The translations under genes and the position numbers were made by a program. The notes under the pieces were generated by a model that saw only the letters and a program-made list of their open reading frames with translations, had not been told where the DNA came from and did not search any database. Of a stretch of DNA of 39,553 nucleotides, positions 14,704 to 22,681 are shown in pieces. The number at the start of each line of letters is the position of its first letter. Within the stretch, counting starts at the first letter, position 1. This DNA is from CAYJXJ01 sp964374095 (GTDB lineage: Bacteria; Elusimicrobiota; Elusimicrobia; UBA1565; UBA9628), in contig CAYJXJ010000018.1 of the NCBI GenBank assembly GCA_964374095.1, positions 1 through 39,553 on the forward strand. Direction: 5' to 3'.

Positions 14704-14775
14704 GTCCCCGTAGCTCAATGGATAGAGCAGCGGTCTTCTAAACCGCCGATAGAGGTTCGATTCCTCTCGGGGGCA
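14704..14775 (+). tRNA. tRNA-Arg (anticodon TCT), copy 1
   Basis: 72 bases with a full cloverleaf. The acceptor stem GTCCCCG pairs with CGGGGGC, the D-arm is GCTC/GAGC, the anticodon stem GCGGT/ACCGC carries the loop CTTCTAA (anticodon TCT), and the T-arm is AGAGG-TTCGATT-CCTCT. CCA is not encoded. It is identical over 72 bases to copy 2. An AT-rich stretch with TATAAA (14685-14690) precedes it. A truncated kinase gene starts 8 bases downstream. Confidence 0.95.
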
Positions 14776-14782
14776 CTCGAAT

Positions 14783-15571
14783 ATGGCTGAGACACCGCAA
14801 CAGTCGCTGGAGCGCCTCTTCCGACGCCGCTTCGGCGTCCTGCCCGAGTCCGTGGCGCTTCTCCAGGGCGACGGCTCCAACCGCCGGATCTACCGCCTCG
14901 TCGGCGGCGGCAGTTCCGCGATCGGAGTTTTCGGCCCCGACCAACGGGAAAACCGGGCCTTCCTGGGATTCTCCCGGCATTTCCGCAGCGAGGGTCTGCC
15001 GGTGCCCGAGATTTATGATGAGGATGCCGCCATCGGGAGCTACCTGGAGGAAGACCTCGGCGACACGACTCTCTTCCAGCACCTGACCAACGGCCGCGGC
15101 TCCCGCGGCCCCTCGCCGGCGACGATCGCTCTCTACGGGCGCGCCCTCTACTGGCTTCCCCGTTTTCAGTTCCTGGGGGGACGGCGACTGAACTACCGCC
15201 TCTGCTGCCCGCGGCGCAGTTTCGACCTTCAGTCCATGCTGTGGGACCTGAGCTATTTCAAGTACTACTTCCTCCGCCTGGCCAAAATCTCCTTCGATGA
15301 ACAAGCCCTCGAGGACGATTTTAAGCGGTTCGCCGAGCATTTACTGGCGGCCGACCGCGATTCATTCAGCAGGCAGAGGCTCCGCTGCCCCGCAAAAAAC
15401 GAGCCTGGCAAACCATCGTCCAGGCCAAGATTCGGTCGCAGGCCCGCCTTCTGGCCCTTCCATCGCAAAACTTGGAACCGCCTGACTCGAAAGGCTCGGA
15501 GCCTGAGCGCTCTCGGCAGAAAGGTCGGCCCGGCGCAACTCGCCGCGATTCTCATTGAACAAAACATATGA
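14783..15571 (+). pseudogene. Truncated AmgK-like kinase fused to a foreign tail
   Basis: 262 codons. Residues 1-193 are about 88% identical (by eye) to the start of the intact kinase at 16734, but the DNA differs at many third positions, so the copies are not a recent tandem duplication. Homology ends at about 15360, before the catalytic YRDFQSRN motif, so it cannot be an active kinase. About 28 unrelated residues follow, then 40 residues (FHRKTWNRLTRKARSL and on) nearly identical to the end of the gene at 11382. It sits 7 bases after tRNA-Arg copy 1, as the intact gene does after copy 2. Confidence 0.85.
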
Positions 15572-15572
15572 T

Positions 15573-15690
15573 GCCTCGGCCAAGGCGGCGAAGAAGCATC
15601 TAAAGACCCTGTAAGCCCGCGTGCGCTTCGAGTTCAAGCCTTCCTTCGGCCGCTCGCTGAAGCATCTATACCCCAGGAAACAAACCGGAC
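15573..15690 (+). pseudogene. AbrB/RelE-like module remnant
   Basis: The sequence matches the last 12 or so codons of the antitoxin gene at 10598, the intergenic gap and the first 20 or so codons of the toxin gene at 10879 (RFEFKPSFGRSLKHL), with scattered changes. Both ends are lost at junctions with other fragments. Confidence 0.85.
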
Positions 15691-15697
15691 TCCCCCC

Positions 15698-15726
15698 TTG
15701 CAGTTCCCGCCGATATCAACTATACT
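15698..15726 (+). promoter_or_regulatory. Promoter of the Phd/RelE-like module
   Basis: TTGCAG (15698-15703), a 17-bp spacer and TATACT (15721-15726). TTAGATGCTAA just after the -10 box is a short dyad that may be the antitoxin operator. Confidence 0.75.
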
Positions 15727-15760
15727 CTTATTAGATGCTAATTAAATGCGAGGTGTCCCC

Positions 15761-16051
15761 ATGCTGAATATTCGACAGGATATCCATTCCCTGACAGACT
15801 TTAAGCGTCACACCGTAGACTTCGTGAAACAACTTAAAAAGGGCCATCGCCCGCTGGTGCTGACGGTGAACGGAAGAGCCGAGGTTGTCGTCCAAGACGC
15901 GGAGTCCTACCAGAAGCTTTTGGAGATGGCGGAAAACTTCGAGGCCATTTCAGCCGTTCAGGAAGGGATAATGCAGGCCGAGCGCGGGAAGGGGATATCC
16001 CTGGAGCATTTCGATAAGCGCATGCGAAAAAAGCATGGGATATCGCGTTAG
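15761..16051 (+). CDS. Phd/YefM-type antitoxin
   Basis: 96 residues. MLNIRQDIHSLTDFKRHTVD is the DNA-binding N-terminus, followed by RPLVLTVNGRAEVVVQDAESYQ, the Phd/YefM core, and a helical toxin-binding tail. The ATG at 15761 is chosen over 15746 because GAGGTG lies 5-10 bases before it. The gene overlaps the toxin gene by 17 bases. A truncated paralogue is at 10080. Confidence 0.9.
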   Translation: MLNIRQDIHSLTDFKRHTVDFVKQLKKGHRPLVLTVNGRAEVVVQDAESYQKLLEMAENFEAISAVQEGIMQAERGKGISLEHFDKRMRKKHGISR

Positions 16052-16355
16052 GCTGACGCCGCGCGCGCAGAGGGATGTTGAGGAACTCTATCGCTGGGTA
16101 ATCCTCCGCGCGCCTCATCAGGGAGCCGTATGGTACAACGGTCTGATGGACGCGATTAAATCCCTGGCTGATCATCCCCATCGTTGTCCCATCTCCCCGG
16201 AAGGACTCGAACTCCGAGAGCGGGTGAGGCAGTCGCTTTACGGGAGGCGGCCTTATCGAATTCTATTTTGGATCAAGGAGAATGAGGTTCAAGTCCTGCA
16301 CATTCGGCGAGGAGCGCGCAAGCCATGGAATCCTGCCGAGGAAAAGATCAAATGA
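16035..16355 (+). CDS. RelE/ParE-family toxin
   Basis: 106 residues. YRVRLTPRAQRDVEELYRWV, an alpha-helical hairpin, then LRERVRQSLYGRRPYRILFWI and VQVLHIRRGARKPW form the typical RelE/ParE sheet. It is translationally coupled to the antitoxin. Family members cut mRNA on the ribosome or inhibit gyrase; sequence alone does not decide. Confidence 0.9.
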   Translation: MGYRVRLTPRAQRDVEELYRWVILRAPHQGAVWYNGLMDAIKSLADHPHRCPISPEGLELRERVRQSLYGRRPYRILFWIKENEVQVLHIRRGARKPWNPAEEKIK

Positions 16356-16534
16356 CGAGTCGCGCGAAACTAAGGGAGAGCGGCTTCTCCAGGTGCTTGC
16401 GTAAGAGCATGGAGAAGGATCCCAAATTCCGGGCGATGCCCGTTGCCGAAGTGAAAGGGCTGCCTGCGGCCTCACGGCGCCGGGTCCTCCGGCATTTCCG
16501 ATTCCTCAACGACCATCGATCGCCTTCTAAGTGA
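16352..16534 (+). CDS. Small basic protein downstream of the RelE-like toxin
   Basis: 60 residues whose ATG overlaps the toxin stop (ATGA). No known family. The end (GLPAASRRRVLRHF, DHRSPSK) resembles the small gene at 11690, also last in a toxin-like chain. It could be a third component or a conserved tail carried with these modules. Confidence 0.5.
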   Translation: MTSRAKLRESGFSRCLRKSMEKDPKFRAMPVAEVKGLPAASRRRVLRHFRFLNDHRSPSK

Positions 16535-16574
16535 CCCATGTTTTTATTTTTCTCGACGAGGAAGCGCACAACTG

Positions 16575-16654
16575 GAAAATACCCGTAGCTCAATCGCGCT
16601 CGACGGCGGCGCGGAAAAATTTGTATTTTTCTCTTGTTGGAATAAGCGCTTTTC
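16575..16654 (+). repeat. Repeat of the region upstream of the tRNA-Arg fragment
   Basis: ACCCGTAGCTCAATCGCG, then TTGTATTTTTCTCTTG and CTTTTC directly before the tRNA, match the block at about 11850-11916. The first part itself looks like a decayed tRNA 5' end. The block before tRNA copy 1 is different. Confidence 0.7.
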
Positions 16655-16726
16655 GTCCCCGTAGCTCAATGGATAGAGCAGCGGTCTTCTAAACCGCCGA
16701 TAGAGGTTCGATTCCTCTCGGGGGCA
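16655..16726 (+). tRNA. tRNA-Arg (anticodon TCT), copy 2
   Basis: The same 72 bases as copy 1, with complete cloverleaf pairing and anticodon TCT. It ends 7 bases before the ATG of the kinase gene, so the tRNA and the kinase are probably on one transcript. The acceptor 3' strand (CGGGGG) is the only Shine-Dalgarno-like sequence before that ATG. Confidence 0.95.
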
Positions 16727-16733
16727 TTCATCC

Positions 16734-18167
16734 ATGCCCGAGACCCCGCAACAGTCGCTGGAACGTCTCTTCCGCCGGCGCTTCGGCGTTCTCCCGGAAT
16801 CCGTGGCCCTGCTTCAGGGCGACGGCTCCAACCGCCGGATCTACCGCCTCGTCGGCGGGGGAAGCTCGGCGATCGGAGTTTTCGGTCCCGACCAACGGGA
16901 AAACCGCGCCTTTCTCGGATTCTCCAGGCATTTCCGGGGCGAGGGCCTGCCGGTCCCGCAAATCTACGAAGAGGACGCCGCCCTCGGGACCTACGTGGAG
17001 GAGGACTTCGGCGACACGACCCTCTTCGAGCACCTGACCCGCGGGCGCGGCCCGCGCGGCCCCGCGCCCGGGACGGCCGCGATCTACGAGCGCGCCCTGC
17101 ACTGGCTGCCGCGCTTCCAGTTTCCGGGGGGAAGACGCCTCGATTACCGCCTCTGCTATCCCCGCCGCAGCTTCGACCTCCAGTCCATGTTGTGGGATCT
17201 GAGCTACTTCAAGTACTACTTCCTGCGCCTGGCCAAGATCTCCTTCGACGAGCAGGCCCTCGAGGACGACTTCCGCAGATTCGCCGTCCACCTGCTGGCG
17301 GCCGACCGCGGGTGCTTCCTTTATAGGGACTTTCAATCCCGAAACATCATGGCGCGCAAGGGCGAACCGGGCTTCATCGACTACCAAGGGGGCCGGCGGG
17401 GCGCGGCCCAATACGACGTCGCCTCGCTCCTCTACGACGGCAAGGCCGCGCTCCCGGAGCCGTTCCGGCGCGCCCTCCTGGAGCGCTACGTCGAGGAAGC
17501 GTCGGCGGTCACCCGCCTCGACCGCAAGGACTTCCTGAAGCGCTTCCCCGGCTACATCTACATCCGGATATTCCAGGCCCTGGGCACCTACGGCCTGCGC
17601 GGCTACTACGAGAAGAAGCAGCACTTCCTCCAATCGATCCCGCCGGCCCTCGACAACATCGAGCGGCTTCTGGGCTCGCAGGGCCTTCCGGTACGCCTGC
17701 CGGCCTTGGAGAAAGCCCTCCGGGGACTGGTGCGATCGCCGCTGAGAAAGTCGCCGGCGCCGGCGCAAGGGCTTTCGGTGCGGGTGAGGAGCTTTTCCTA
17801 CAAGGGCTCGATTCCAGAGGACGACAAAGGCCATGGGGGGGGATTCGTATTCGACTGCCGCGCCCTGCCCAACCCGGGCCGAGACGAATCCATGGCCCCG
17901 CTGACGGGCCAGCACCCGCGGATCGCCCGCTGGCTCGAGCGCGAGCCTTCGGTCCGCGCCTTTCTCAACCACGCTTTCGGCCTGGTCGGGCAGGCGGTGG
18001 AGAGCTACCGGGCGCGGGGCTTCACCGATCTATTGGTGAGCTTCGGTTGCACCGGAGGCCGCCACCGTTCGGTCTACTGCGCCGAGCGGCTCTCCCAGCG
18101 CCTGCGGGAGTCCTTGGGCGTGGCCGTCGAGCTTCGCCACGAGGGGGGAGGGACCTCCGGGCCATGA
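16734..18167 (+). CDS. AmgK-like sugar kinase fused to a RapZ C-terminal domain
   Basis: 477 residues. The N-terminal domain (about 1-330) is an aminoglycoside-phosphotransferase-fold kinase of the AmgK type: catalytic YRDFQSRN (Asp199, Asn204) and the metal-binding FIDYQGG (Asp216). AmgK phosphorylates the anomeric carbon of MurNAc/GlcNAc in cell-wall recycling. After a linker, residues about 348-470 match the RapZ C-terminal domain (FVFDCRALPNPG, LTGQH, then SFGCTGGRHRSVYCAE), which in RapZ senses glucosamine-6-phosphate. A MurU-like gene follows, which supports the pathway. The fusion suggests a kinase controlled by amino-sugar level. The start is right after the tRNA. Confidence 0.88.
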   Translation: MPETPQQSLERLFRRRFGVLPESVALLQGDGSNRRIYRLVGGGSSAIGVFGPDQRENRAFLGFSRHFRGEGLPVPQIYEEDAALGTYVEEDFGDTTLFEHLTRGRGPRGPAPGTAAIYERALHWLPRFQFPGGRRLDYRLCYPRRSFDLQSMLWDLSYFKYYFLRLAKISFDEQALEDDFRRFAVHLLAADRGCFLYRDFQSRNIMARKGEPGFIDYQGGRRGAAQYDVASLLYDGKAALPEPFRRALLERYVEEASAVTRLDRKDFLKRFPGYIYIRIFQALGTYGLRGYYEKKQHFLQSIPPALDNIERLLGSQGLPVRLPALEKALRGLVRSPLRKSPAPAQGLSVRVRSFSYKGSIPEDDKGHGGGFVFDCRALPNPGRDESMAPLTGQHPRIARWLEREPSVRAFLNHAFGLVGQAVESYRARGFTDLLVSFGCTGGRHRSVYCAERLSQRLRESLGVAVELRHEGGGTSGP

Positions 18168-18228
18168 CGCCCCGGCGCTATCCGCCCTGCCGGCGGCGTC
18201 ATGACCAGGGGCCTGCCGGCCCCAGGCC

Positions 18229-18942
18229 ATGAAAGGGATGATCCTGGCGGCCGGCGTCGGCAGCCGGCTCAAGCCGTTGACCGACCGAACGCCCAAGGCC
18301 CTCATCGACGTGGGAGGACGAACGCTGCTCGAAATCACCCTCGATCGGCTCAAATCGGCCGGCGTGACCGAAGCCGTGGTCAATGTGTTCCACCACGCGG
18401 ATCAGGTCTGCGATTTTATCCACGGCCGGGATTTCGGGATGAGGGTGGAAGTCTCCCGGGAGACCGGGCTCTTGGACACGGGAGGGGGCCTCAAGAAGGC
18501 CTCCTGGTTCTTCGACGACGGCAAACCCTTCCTCCTCCACAACGTCGATATCCTCACCGACGTCGATCTCCGCGGAATGCTCGAGGAACACCGCCGGCGC
18601 GGATCCCTGGCAACTCTGGCGGTCATGGCGCGGGAAAGCTCCCGCGCCCTGCTGTTTGACGGCGAGGGCCGTCTCCGCGGCCGGCGCCGGGACGGACTAG
18701 ACGAGTGGTGGGGTCCGGCGGCGGCCTCGGCCGAGGCCCTGGCCTTCATCGGCATCCACGTCATTGCGCCGGAGATCTTCCCGCTTCTGACGGAGACCGG
18801 GGCCTTCCCGATCGCCCCGGCCTACCTTCGTCTCGCCGGGGAGGGTCGCCCGATCGGGGCGTTTCGAGCCGACGCCGCCCGCTGGATCAACATCAACAGC
18901 CTCGAACGTCTGGAAGCCGCGAAGCGCCAAGCGCGGCGCTAG
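18229..18942 (+). CDS. MurU-like sugar-1-phosphate nucleotidyltransferase
   Basis: 237 residues. MILAAGVGSRLKPLTDRTPKAL is the nucleotide-binding signature with the GxGxRxxPxTxxxPK pattern. FLLHNVDILTDVDL holds the metal-binding Asp, followed by GGGLKKA and a shortened C-terminal half. The size and the kinase partner fit MurU (MurNAc-1-phosphate uridylyltransferase); a mannose-1-phosphate guanylyltransferase-like role is the alternative. Two ATGs (18229, 18238) are possible and no ribosome-binding site is obvious. It lies 61 bases after the kinase, probably in one operon. Confidence 0.85.
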   Translation: MKGMILAAGVGSRLKPLTDRTPKALIDVGGRTLLEITLDRLKSAGVTEAVVNVFHHADQVCDFIHGRDFGMRVEVSRETGLLDTGGGLKKASWFFDDGKPFLLHNVDILTDVDLRGMLEEHRRRGSLATLAVMARESSRALLFDGEGRLRGRRRDGLDEWWGPAAASAEALAFIGIHVIAPEIFPLLTETGAFPIAPAYLRLAGEGRPIGAFRADAARWININSLERLEAAKRQARR

Positions 18943-18952
18943 TCGGAGAATG

Positions 18953-18970
18953 ACTCCCAGGGCTGGGAGT
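18953..18970 (+). repeat. Palindromic element ACTCCCAG-GG-CTGGGAGT
   Basis: An 8-bp stem with a two-base centre, 10 bases after the nucleotidyltransferase stop and followed by AAAA. The same element, with CG in the centre, recurs at 35593-35610. No U-tract follows, so it is more like a REP element than a standard terminator. Confidence 0.6.
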
Positions 18971-19036
18971 AAAATGGACGGAGATTCAGCGCGGGCGGCT
19001 TTCACCGAGTCGGCGCACCCTGTGACTAAGGTCGCC

Positions 19037-19103
19037 TTGAAGGGGGGAAGGCTTCTGTTATACTCTATCGTTCCGTCCCTTTCCAATCTACCGGAAGGGA
19101 CGG
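19037..19103 (+). promoter_or_regulatory. Promoter and leader hairpin of the protease gene
   Basis: TTGAAG (19037-19042), 16 bp, and TATACT (19059-19064). The 5' leader contains CCGTCCCTT (19073-19081) paired with AAGGGACGG (19095-19103), a 9-bp stem 40 bases before the ATG. Confidence 0.65.
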
Positions 19104-19143
19104 TCCCTTCCAGAGACACTGGATGGGGACCGAGGTGACACCC

Positions 19144-20211
19144 ATGAAAATTTCGCTGCTGGCGGCTTTGTGCGCCGCCCTTCCAGTCCTGGCCGCCGAT
19201 ACCCCCAACATGTCCCGGCAGCCGCTCCCGCGGCTGGAGCGGGAACTCAGCCCCAAGCAGATCTACCGGCATTACGGGCCCGCGGTGGTTCTCGTGATGT
19301 GTTTCGGGGCCGACGGCAACGGCGAGATGGGCACGGGCTCGGTCCTGGATTCCACGGGGCGGATCGTGACCAACGCCCACGTCGTCATCCGCAAATCCAC
19401 CCGCAAACCTTTCGAGAACATCCGCGTCTACTTCAAGCCCCAACGCGTGACCGGAGACCCGAAGGAAGATCTCACCCACCCCCGGGAGGCCAGCGTGGCG
19501 GCCTTTGACGCCGCCCTGGACTTGGCGATCCTCGAGCTCAAGGATCCCCCCGGGAAAGTCACGGTCATGCCCCTGGGCGACGCCGAGGCCGTGGACATGG
19601 GCGAGTCGGTCATCGCCATCGGCCACCCGGAGCAGGGCGGCCTGTGGACCCTCACCCAGGGCGTCGTCAGCACCGTCGTTTCCAATCTCGGGGGCGTTCA
19701 GGGAAAAAACGCCTTCCAGACCGACGCCTCCATCAACCGGGGGAACTCCGGCGGGCCCTTGATCAGCCGCCGCGGCGCGATGATCGGAGTCAACACCTCC
19801 ATGGCCCGCAAAGCCCAGGACGGGCTGACCATCACCAGCGTCAACTTCGCGGTCAAGTCGAGCGTGCTCAAGAAATGGCTGGCCTCCTCGGGCATCCGCG
19901 CCGAGTATTCGGAGCTCGCGCCGGAGGCTCCGGAAGAAAGCCGCCCCGCGGCCGCGGCGGCCGCCCCTCCCGCCGCGGTCAAGGCCCCGCCGCCGGCCGT
20001 CAAGCCGACGCCCGCGGTCAAACCCCCGCCGCCGGCCGCGAAAGCCCCGCCGCCCCCCGCCGAACCCCGCATCCTGACGCCGAAGAAGCCATTCCGCATC
20101 GACGACCTCATCGAGCGCGAGATAGGCGAGATGGAAGACCTCGAGAAAGAGATGAAAGACGAGATTCAGAAGCGCGCCGGAGGATCGCCGGCGCCGCCCG
20201 ACGGGGACTAG
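19144..20211 (+). CDS. Secreted trypsin-like serine protease (HtrA-type, no PDZ)
   Basis: 355 residues. The signal peptide is MKISLLAALCAALPVLAADT. The protease domain (about 40-250) has the triad His79 (TNAHVV), Asp126 (DAALDLAIL) and Ser202 (NRGNSGGPL). The usual HtrA PDZ domains are missing. Instead there is a Pro/Ala-rich linker (about 258-320) with repeated KAPPP/KPPPP motifs and an acidic, helical C-terminal segment. GAGGTG lies before ATG 19144; an upstream in-frame ATG at 19123 lacks a site. It probably acts in envelope protein quality control. Confidence 0.9.
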   Translation: MKISLLAALCAALPVLAADTPNMSRQPLPRLERELSPKQIYRHYGPAVVLVMCFGADGNGEMGTGSVLDSTGRIVTNAHVVIRKSTRKPFENIRVYFKPQRVTGDPKEDLTHPREASVAAFDAALDLAILELKDPPGKVTVMPLGDAEAVDMGESVIAIGHPEQGGLWTLTQGVVSTVVSNLGGVQGKNAFQTDASINRGNSGGPLISRRGAMIGVNTSMARKAQDGLTITSVNFAVKSSVLKKWLASSGIRAEYSELAPEAPEESRPAAAAAAPPAAVKAPPPAVKPTPAVKPPPPAAKAPPPPAEPRILTPKKPFRIDDLIEREIGEMEDLEKEMKDEIQKRAGGSPAPPDGD

Positions 20212-20320
20212 CCGGCCTGAGGCCCCGCGACGCGCCCGATTGCGGCTGACCGCCGCGCGGCGAGGAGGCCAATCGACGGAGGTTCTCTCCGTGGTCCGGC
20301 TCGCCGGACTTCGAACGTCG

Positions 20321-20539
20321 TCAAAAGACGAAAAAGGCGCCGATCACCATCAGGGCGCCGAGCGCCATGCGGCCCACGCTCTGGCGCTCGCGGCCGGAAA
20401 GCACATAGTACATCCCCATCGCGATCAATGCCGCGCACAGGGCGATGCGCCCCATGAGAGCCGGAGTCAAGGACATCGCGGGCCTCGTCGCGTCCTGAGG
20501 CTCGGGGATGGATCGCAGGTCCAGAAGAAACCCCACCAT
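20321..20539 (-). CDS. Small two-span membrane protein
   Basis: 72 residues from ATG 20539, or 51 from ATG 20476, which has GAGG upstream. Two hydrophobic helices (LMGRIALCAALIAMGMYYVL and GRMALGALMVIGAFFVF) are separated by a charged turn. The longer form begins 6 bases after the stop of the HEAT-like gene, so coupling is likely. Family unknown. Confidence 0.6.
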   Translation of the reverse strand: MVGFLLDLRSIPEPQDATRPAMSLTPALMGRIALCAALIAMGMYYVLSGRERQSVGRMALGALMVIGAFFVF

Positions 20540-20545
20540 GGGGGC

Positions 20546-21613
20546 CTAGCGGGGGGCGGACCTTTGGGAGGCCAGCCAAGCCTCCCAGGACTTGTAGTCC
20601 CGCCTGTTGTGGCTCTCTTTGGAGAGCAGGATGAGCAGGGTATAGGCCATGTCGTGGTTGATGGGCTGCTTGAGCTTCAGCAGGCGGATCAGGTGATCCC
20701 CGCCGAGGGCGATGATGCTGCCCTTGCGGGCGGGGTCCTCGGCCACCCCGATCAGAACGGCCATGGCCTTGCCCCGGTCGCCGGTGGTCGGGAAATCCAG
20801 GGCCTTGATCACGCGGCTGATGTCGAAATAAACCTCCTTGTGATACACCCCCATATCCGCGAGCACCTGCAAGCCCGCGCCGCGGACGCTCTCGTCCGGA
20901 TCGGCGAGCGAGTCGATGGCGATCTCCACGACGTCCTTGCCGCTGGGCAAGTAGGCCAGTAGGTAGACCGCGGCGACCCGCTTGGCCGGGTCGGCCTCCT
21001 TGGCCAACACGCCGAGGAGCTGCTTCCTGTTGGGGGCGGACTGCTGGACGAATTTCCTTTCAGCGGCTTCGAGCTCGGGCTTGGAGGATCCCCACAGGCA
21101 GTAGAACGCCGCGCACGTGGGGCGGTCCGCGGCGAGCTCCCCGGCGAGGCGATAAGACTTGCCGGCGGCGTCGTATTGCTGCCAAGCCGCGATCAGCCCC
21201 TCCGGATCGGCCGTCGTTCCCGTCGGCGCGGCCCGGAAAGGCATCCGGGTCTTGGCGTCCTTGCCGTCGACGACTTCGAAGGTGATGTAGGAGGTGCGCC
21301 CCGCGGCCGTGACGTACTGGGCATAATGCATCCGGTGGAAAGCCAAGCCGCCCATCGCGGTCACCTCGGCCTCGATCTTGCGCTTAATCTCTTCGGCCCG
21401 TCGCAGAGAGGATTTCCGGCCCTCGGCGCGGAGGAACAAGTATCCTTCGATCTGGTCGGAAAGCTTCTCCGCGATCCGCTCGACCGTCACGGATTCGGAG
21501 CGGTAGACGTCCATGCCCTTGAACGTGGCGCTGCTGCCGAAGGCTCCGGCGGAGGAGGGCAGCAGCCCCGCCACGAGCGCCCCGGCCGCTATCGTCGACA
21601 TGCCGCGGATCAT
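20546..21613 (-). CDS. Exported HEAT-repeat-like protein
   Basis: 355 residues from ATG 21613, which has GGAGG seven bases upstream; the open frame further upstream is not needed. The signal peptide is MSTIAAGALVAGLLPSSAGA. A mixed N-terminal domain (about 30-170) is followed by helical repeats (AVYLLAYLPSGKDVVEIAIDS, PDESVRGAGLQVLADMG) of HEAT type to the C-terminus. It is probably a periplasmic binding or scaffold protein. The substrate is unknown. It is transcribed with the small membrane gene downstream. Confidence 0.8.
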   Translation of the reverse strand: MIRGMSTIAAGALVAGLLPSSAGAFGSSATFKGMDVYRSESVTVERIAEKLSDQIEGYLFLRAEGRKSSLRRAEEIKRKIEAEVTAMGGLAFHRMHYAQYVTAAGRTSYITFEVVDGKDAKTRMPFRAAPTGTTADPEGLIAAWQQYDAAGKSYRLAGELAADRPTCAAFYCLWGSSKPELEAAERKFVQQSAPNRKQLLGVLAKEADPAKRVAAVYLLAYLPSGKDVVEIAIDSLADPDESVRGAGLQVLADMGVYHKEVYFDISRVIKALDFPTTGDRGKAMAVLIGVAEDPARKGSIIALGGDHLIRLLKLKQPINHDMAYTLLILLSKESHNRRDYKSWEAWLASQRSAPR

Positions 21614-21632
21614 AGCGCTTCCTCCAGATCGG

Positions 21633-22556
21633 CTAACCCGCGGGGAGGACGACCTTCCCCGCGGGGATCGCAAACGATGAGCCGTCGAGTTCATGGACCC
21701 GATCCGAGATGCCGGCGGGGCCGACGGCGACGGTCAGGTAGTGGTAGAACCGGTCCGTGACGCCCGAGGGATAAAGCGGCGAGCCTCCGCCGCCCGTCAG
21801 GATATAGCGCACCCCGCCGCAATCCTGAACGCCGAAACCATGGACATGCCCCATATAGACCCGCTCGACGCCCATCTCCGAGACCGTGTCCGCGAATTCC
21901 CGGGCCCCCTCGGAGAACCCGCCCCAGCGCCGGCGGGCGGCGCCGTCGCCCCAGAGATGGAGCAGGGACGGGGGCATATGGGTGAATACGAGCTTTCGAC
22001 GATCTCCCTTCAGGACGAGTCGAAGCCAACGCAGTTGGGCTTGGGTCAGCCGGCCCCAGCTGGAGTCAAGAACCACGAATCGGGCGGCGCCGCGGTCGAA
22101 AAAATAATTTGACGGACCGAAGAACTGATGGTAGCGGCTGCCGGCCGAATGTCCGTGCGGGTAGAGCCGGTCATGGTTGCCGATCACCGTGAGGTAGGGC
22201 TGCGAGACGCCGGAGGATTCGAGTTCGCCGAAGAAGCGGGCGTATTGGCCGGGCACCCCGCGGCTGACCATGTCTCCGAGCTGGATGGTGAAATCCACCG
22301 ATTGGGCGCGGATCGACCCCAATTGCCGGGAGAAGACCCCCTTGCGATTGAACAACGCCCTCAAAATCCAGAAGCGCCCCGGTTCGCAGTCGCCCAGCAC
22401 CGCGAAGCGAAAACTCTCCCCGGGGGCGCGGGGCCGCTCGCGAAGCCGTTCGATCTGGGTCCCGGTGCGCCAAGGCACCGCCAGGCCGGCGACGACTCGG
22501 TCATCCGCCGCGCTTCGCCCCCGGCGCTTCCAGTAATCATGGAGGCGCCGGCCCAT
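21633..22556 (-). CDS. Calcineurin-like metallophosphoesterase
   Basis: 307 residues. Metal-ligand motifs appear in order: AVLGDCEPG (in place of GDxH), IQLGDMV, VIGNHD, VFTHMPP and YMGHVHGFG. There is no signal peptide. ATG 22556 is chosen because GGAGGG precedes it; ATG 22571 is also possible, since TATATA lies eight bases before it. It could hydrolyse a phosphodiester, a nucleotide or a lipid-linked phosphate. It ends 19 bases before the start of the HEAT-like gene, so the two may form an operon. Confidence 0.9.
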   Translation of the reverse strand: MGRRLHDYWKRRGRSAADDRVVAGLAVPWRTGTQIERLRERPRAPGESFRFAVLGDCEPGRFWILRALFNRKGVFSRQLGSIRAQSVDFTIQLGDMVSRGVPGQYARFFGELESSGVSQPYLTVIGNHDRLYPHGHSAGSRYHQFFGPSNYFFDRGAARFVVLDSSWGRLTQAQLRWLRLVLKGDRRKLVFTHMPPSLLHLWGDGAARRRWGGFSEGAREFADTVSEMGVERVYMGHVHGFGVQDCGGVRYILTGGGGSPLYPSGVTDRFYHYLTVAVGPAGISDRVHELDGSSFAIPAGKVVLPAG

Positions 22557-22681
22557 CAACCCTCCGGTCATCGGCACCCTATATATATGGCCCCGGTGCC
22601 GGGATTTGTCAAGGTGGTCAGCGGAATTCCCGATTCCCGGGGGTTTAAGAGCATGGCGGGAGGGCGGGGGTGAGGGGGGAG

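Noticed and set aside
10080..16654. An integron-style cassette array
   Set aside because: Many small modules lie in one orientation, but no attC-like inverted repeats with GTTRRRY ends separate them, and no integrase is present.
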